From the NCBI GenBank assembly GCA_023427545.1, contig JAEZBF010000365.1, positions 1 to 7,437 of the forward strand: 7,437 bases of DNA, given 5' to 3'. Shown one piece after another: positions 5,802 through 7,437 of the stretch (the stretch's first letter is position 1; every line of letters begins with the position of its first letter). Below the pieces are notes generated by a model. It saw nothing but the letters and a program-made list of their open reading frames with translations, made no database searches and was not told the origin of the DNA. The stretch comes from Pseudomonadota bacterium. Lineage in GTDB: Bacteria; Pseudomonadota; Alphaproteobacteria; Rhizobiales; Devosiaceae. The position numbers and the translations under genes are program-made.

Positions 5802-6302
5802 ATGGCGATCATGCGGCAAATCGGTAAACAAATCTTAACCATCGCTGCGCTCGCGGCGATCTCGGCGATCATCGGCGTGCCGCTGCCGGTCGCGGCCGGC
5901 TCGCTTGCGACCAAGTTCGTGACCGATCCGCTGACCGGGGTCGCGATCGACGGCTACGATCCGGTGAGCTATTTCACCGAGCCCGAGCCGCAGCTGGGCA
6001 AGCCCGATTTCGAGTACTACTGGGGCGGGGTGCCCTGGTATTTCGAGAACAAGGCGAACCGCGACGCCTTCATCAAGCATCCCGAGGTCTATGCGCCGCA
6101 ATATGGCGGGCATTGCCAGACCAGCCTCGCGCGCGGCTATCTCTCCGACGGCAAGCCGCGCGTTTACGTGGTCGCAGCCGACCGGCTCTATCTCTTCTAT
6201 TCCACGGCCAACCGCGACGCCTTCCTGCTCTCGCCGGTGGCCTCCGCCAAATCGGCAATCGCGCGCTGGGCCGAGTTCAGCGCCGACTTCGTCACCAACT
6301 AG
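5802..6302 (+). CDS. Exported YHS-domain protein
   Basis: The 166-residue product starts with a basic n-region (MRQIGKQ) and a hydrophobic stretch (about 11-33), which is a signal peptide or membrane anchor. The YHS-like domain follows: DPLTGVAIDGYDPVSYFTE (42-60), FEYYWGGVPWYFENKANRDAF (70-90), then YAPQYGGHCQTSLARGYLSD (97-116) and VYVVAADRLYLFYSTANRDAF (121-141). YHS domains are small folds often linked to metals; the HC pair (His104, Cys105) and the second ANRDAF copy are typical of this exported alphaproteobacterial subgroup, whose function is unknown. GTG at 5799, ATG at 5802 and ATG at 5811 are all in frame and none has a good ribosome binding site; 5802 is a compromise. It is divergent from eipA and 75 bases upstream of chpT. 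Confidence 0.85.
   Translation: MAIMRQIGKQILTIAALAAISAIIGVPLPVAAGSLATKFVTDPLTGVAIDGYDPVSYFTEPEPQLGKPDFEYYWGGVPWYFENKANRDAFIKHPEVYAPQYGGHCQTSLARGYLSDGKPRVYVVAADRLYLFYSTANRDAFLLSPVASAKSAIARWAEFSADFVTN
5824..5840. promoter_or_regulatory. Candidate CtrA binding site between eipA and the YHS gene
   Basis: The plus strand reads GTAA-ACAAATC-TTAACC, one base off the CtrA consensus TTAA-N7-TTAA, and its right half extends to TTAACCAT. On the minus strand it reads TTAA-N7-TTAC. It lies 103 bp upstream of the eipA start and inside the first codons of the divergent YHS gene. Strong AT content in an otherwise GC-rich coding start supports a real site. CtrA control of eipA has been reported in Brucella; here it is an inference. 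Confidence 0.5.
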
Positions 6303-6377
6303 TCCGGTTGCCCCGCGGCGGGGGATCGGCCAACTTGGCGCATTGATTCCAGGCGCCGCGCTACAAGGACAACGCTC

Positions 6378-7109
6378 ATGGCCGAATTCATCGAACTCAA
6401 GGCCACCGACCTCGCGGCGATGCTCTGCAGCCGGGTCTGCCACGATCTCATCAATCCGGTGGGCGCCATCGGCAACGGGCTAGAAGTGCTCGCCGACCCG
6501 ACCCAGGTGGCGATGCGGGAAGGGGCGCAGGAGCTCATCGAGAACTCCGCCAAGCACGCGCGCGCCAAGCTCGAGTTCGCCCGGCTCGCCTACGGCGCCT
6601 CCTCGACCGCGGGCACCGATCTCGACACGCGCGAGTGCGAGCGGGTGGCGCGGCTGCTCTTTGAAATCGAAAAGCCCGATCTCGATTGGCGCGTGCCGCT
6701 GATCCTCCTGCCCAAGCACAAGGCCAAGCTGCTGATGAACATGATGCTGATCGGCATCGGTGCGGCGCCGCGCGGCGGCGTCGTCACCGTGACGGTCGAA
6801 GGGGCGGCGGGGCAGGAGAACTTCCGGATCGTTGCCAAGGGCACCAAGACGATCATGCCCTCGGGTGCCGAAGGCCTGCTGTCGGGCGCGCCGGAAGACG
6901 GCGTCGATGCCCGGGGCATCCAGCCGTTCTACACCGGCATCCTCGCGCGGATGACGGGCATGGCGCTCAAGATCGGCCTCGAGGACGGTGAGTTCGTCTT
7001 CACCGCCACGCCGCAGGCGGCGACCGCAGCAGCGACCGAGGACACCGCGCCGATCGAGGCGAGCGCCGAAAGCGCGCCTTTCGAAGCGGTCGACCAGAAG
7101 TCGGCGTGA
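6378..7109 (+). CDS. chpT: Histidine phosphotransferase ChpT
   Basis: ChpT relays phosphate from the hybrid kinase CckA to the receivers CtrA and CpdR, controlling the alphaproteobacterial cell cycle. The 243-residue protein opens with DLAAMLCSRVCHDLINPVGA (11-30); His22 in CHDLINP is the phosphorylated residue of the two-helix dimerisation domain (to about 75). The rest (about 80-210) is the degenerate ATPase-like domain, lacking the usual ATP-binding boxes, with MMLIGIGAAPRGGVVTV and the C-terminal GIQPFYTGILARMTGMAL typical of the family. Residues 211-243 form an Ala/Glu-rich, probably disordered tail. The ATG at 6378 has AAGGA eight bases upstream. A single GANTC (possible CcrM target) lies in the gap before it. 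A receiver gene follows in the same direction. Confidence 0.94.
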   Translation: MAEFIELKATDLAAMLCSRVCHDLINPVGAIGNGLEVLADPTQVAMREGAQELIENSAKHARAKLEFARLAYGASSTAGTDLDTRECERVARLLFEIEKPDLDWRVPLILLPKHKAKLLMNMMLIGIGAAPRGGVVTVTVEGAAGQENFRIVAKGTKTIMPSGAEGLLSGAPEDGVDARGIQPFYTGILARMTGMALKIGLEDGEFVFTATPQAATAAATEDTAPIEASAESAPFEAVDQKSA

Positions 7110-7154
7110 ATACGGTTCGCTAACCAATCGTATGGAGTTTTGGCGGATAGTTGT

Positions 7155-7179
7155 GAGCGGCGGCTAGGTTCAGCCGCTC
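7155..7179 (+). other. Hairpin between chpT and the response regulator gene
   Basis: GAGCGGC (7155-7161) and GCCGCTC (7173-7179) form a perfect seven-pair stem with an eleven-base loop, 45 bases after the chpT stop. No T-run follows. It could be a weak terminator or processing site separating chpT from the receiver gene, or a leader structure of the latter. The rest of the 101-base gap shows no clear promoter. Confidence 0.4.
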
Positions 7180-7210
7180 CCACGTCACCCAATGCTCCGG
7201 GCGCGCTGCG

Positions 7211-7437
7211 ATGAAATCCTGCCTGATCGTCGATGACTCGAGCGTTGTGCGTAAAGTCGCGCGGCGAATCCTCGAGGATATCGATTTCATCGTCGAGGAG
7301 GCCGAGGACGGCCAGGAAGCCTTCGACAAATGCCGTCAGGAGATGCCCAACGCCATCCTCCTCGACTGGCAGATGCCCATCATGGGCGGCCTCGAATTCC
7401 TCAAGCTGCTGCGCAGCTATGTCGGCGGCAACAAGCC
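7211..7437 (+). CDS. CheY-like response regulator (partial, C-terminus off the window)
   Basis: The first 75 residues of a receiver domain are present. It starts MKSCLIVDDSSVVRKVARRI with the acidic pair Asp8/Asp9 that binds magnesium. The phosphoacceptor is Asp52 in ILLDWQMPIMGGLEF, followed by the start of helix 3. The rest, including the conserved Thr/Ser and Lys of the switch, lies beyond the window. Similar genes next to chpT in Hyphomicrobiales usually encode stand-alone receivers of about 120 residues. It may therefore be a partner of the same phosphorelay, but its true kinase and output cannot be told from here. The ribosome binding site before the ATG is weak. It is 101 bases downstream of chpT, with a hairpin between. 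Confidence 0.9.
   Translation, partial: MKSCLIVDDSSVVRKVARRILEDIDFIVEEAEDGQEAFDKCRQEMPNAILLDWQMPIMGGLEFLKLLRSYVGGNK

Noticed and set aside
6335..6365. Promoter-like TTGGCG ... GCTACA, or a sigma-54-like TTGGCGC ... TTCC, before chpT
   Set aside because: The spacer is 19 bases and the -10 merges with the ribosome binding site; the sigma-54 reading lacks the invariant GC at -12.
7115..7126. CTAACC as a CtrA half-site upstream of the receiver gene
   Set aside because: The partner half-site seven bases upstream reads AATA, so too few consensus bases match.
7132..7167. Eleven-codon frame MEFWRIVVSGG between chpT and the receiver gene, as a leader peptide
   Set aside because: No ribosome binding site, no run of regulatory codons, and a length expected by chance.
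1..7437. Defence island, mobile element, toxin-antitoxin pair or CRISPR array
   Set aside because: All gene space is taken by recognisable core genes or conserved small proteins; no integrase, transposase, direct repeats or composition change was seen.

Overview
The window reads as GC-rich alphaproteobacterial chromosome, most likely Hyphomicrobiales (rhizobia and relatives; a Devosia-like genus would fit, but genus cannot be fixed by eye). Supporting this are an EipA/DUF1134 envelope protein, a ChpT histidine phosphotransferase followed by a single-domain receiver, an rluD-rpoH pair, and a TPP riboswitch in front of thiB. Genes are tightly packed, no gene-free stretch reaches 300 bases, and I see no IS element, integrase, tRNA, CRISPR array or composition shift. 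This looks like core genome, not an island.

Layout. 1-488 (-) is the 5' part of thiB, the thiamine-binding protein of a ThiBPQ ABC importer, cut by the window edge. 489-674 holds its leader with a clear TPP riboswitch on the minus strand. 675-1379 (+) is thiamine pyrophosphokinase (thiN), divergent from thiB and ending four bases inside rpoH. 1376-2266 (-) is rpoH, the heat-shock sigma factor. 2415-3443 (-) is rluD. 3442-3801 (+) is a small single-pass membrane protein whose start codon overlaps that of rluD. 3805-4998 (-) is a membrane-anchored coiled-coil protein of unknown function. 5149-5721 (-) is eipA. 5802-6302 (+) is an exported YHS-domain protein. 6378-7109 (+) is chpT. 7211-7437 (+) is the start of a CheY-like response regulator, cut by the window edge.

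How the genes fit together. thiB imports thiamine, thiN converts it to TPP, and TPP closes the loop through the riboswitch on the thiB transcript. ChpT relays phosphate from CckA to CtrA and CpdR. A near-consensus CtrA box lies about 100 bp upstream of eipA, a gene reported to be under CtrA control in Brucella, so the right half of the window may combine a cell-cycle relay component with one of its envelope targets. The coiled-coil protein lies downstream of eipA on the same strand and may belong to the same envelope or cell-shape context.

I did not find a convincing new system. The items most worth a second look are the putative CtrA site, the interlocked thiB/thiN control region, the start-to-start overlap of rluD with its divergent neighbour, and the uncharacterised coiled-coil protein.
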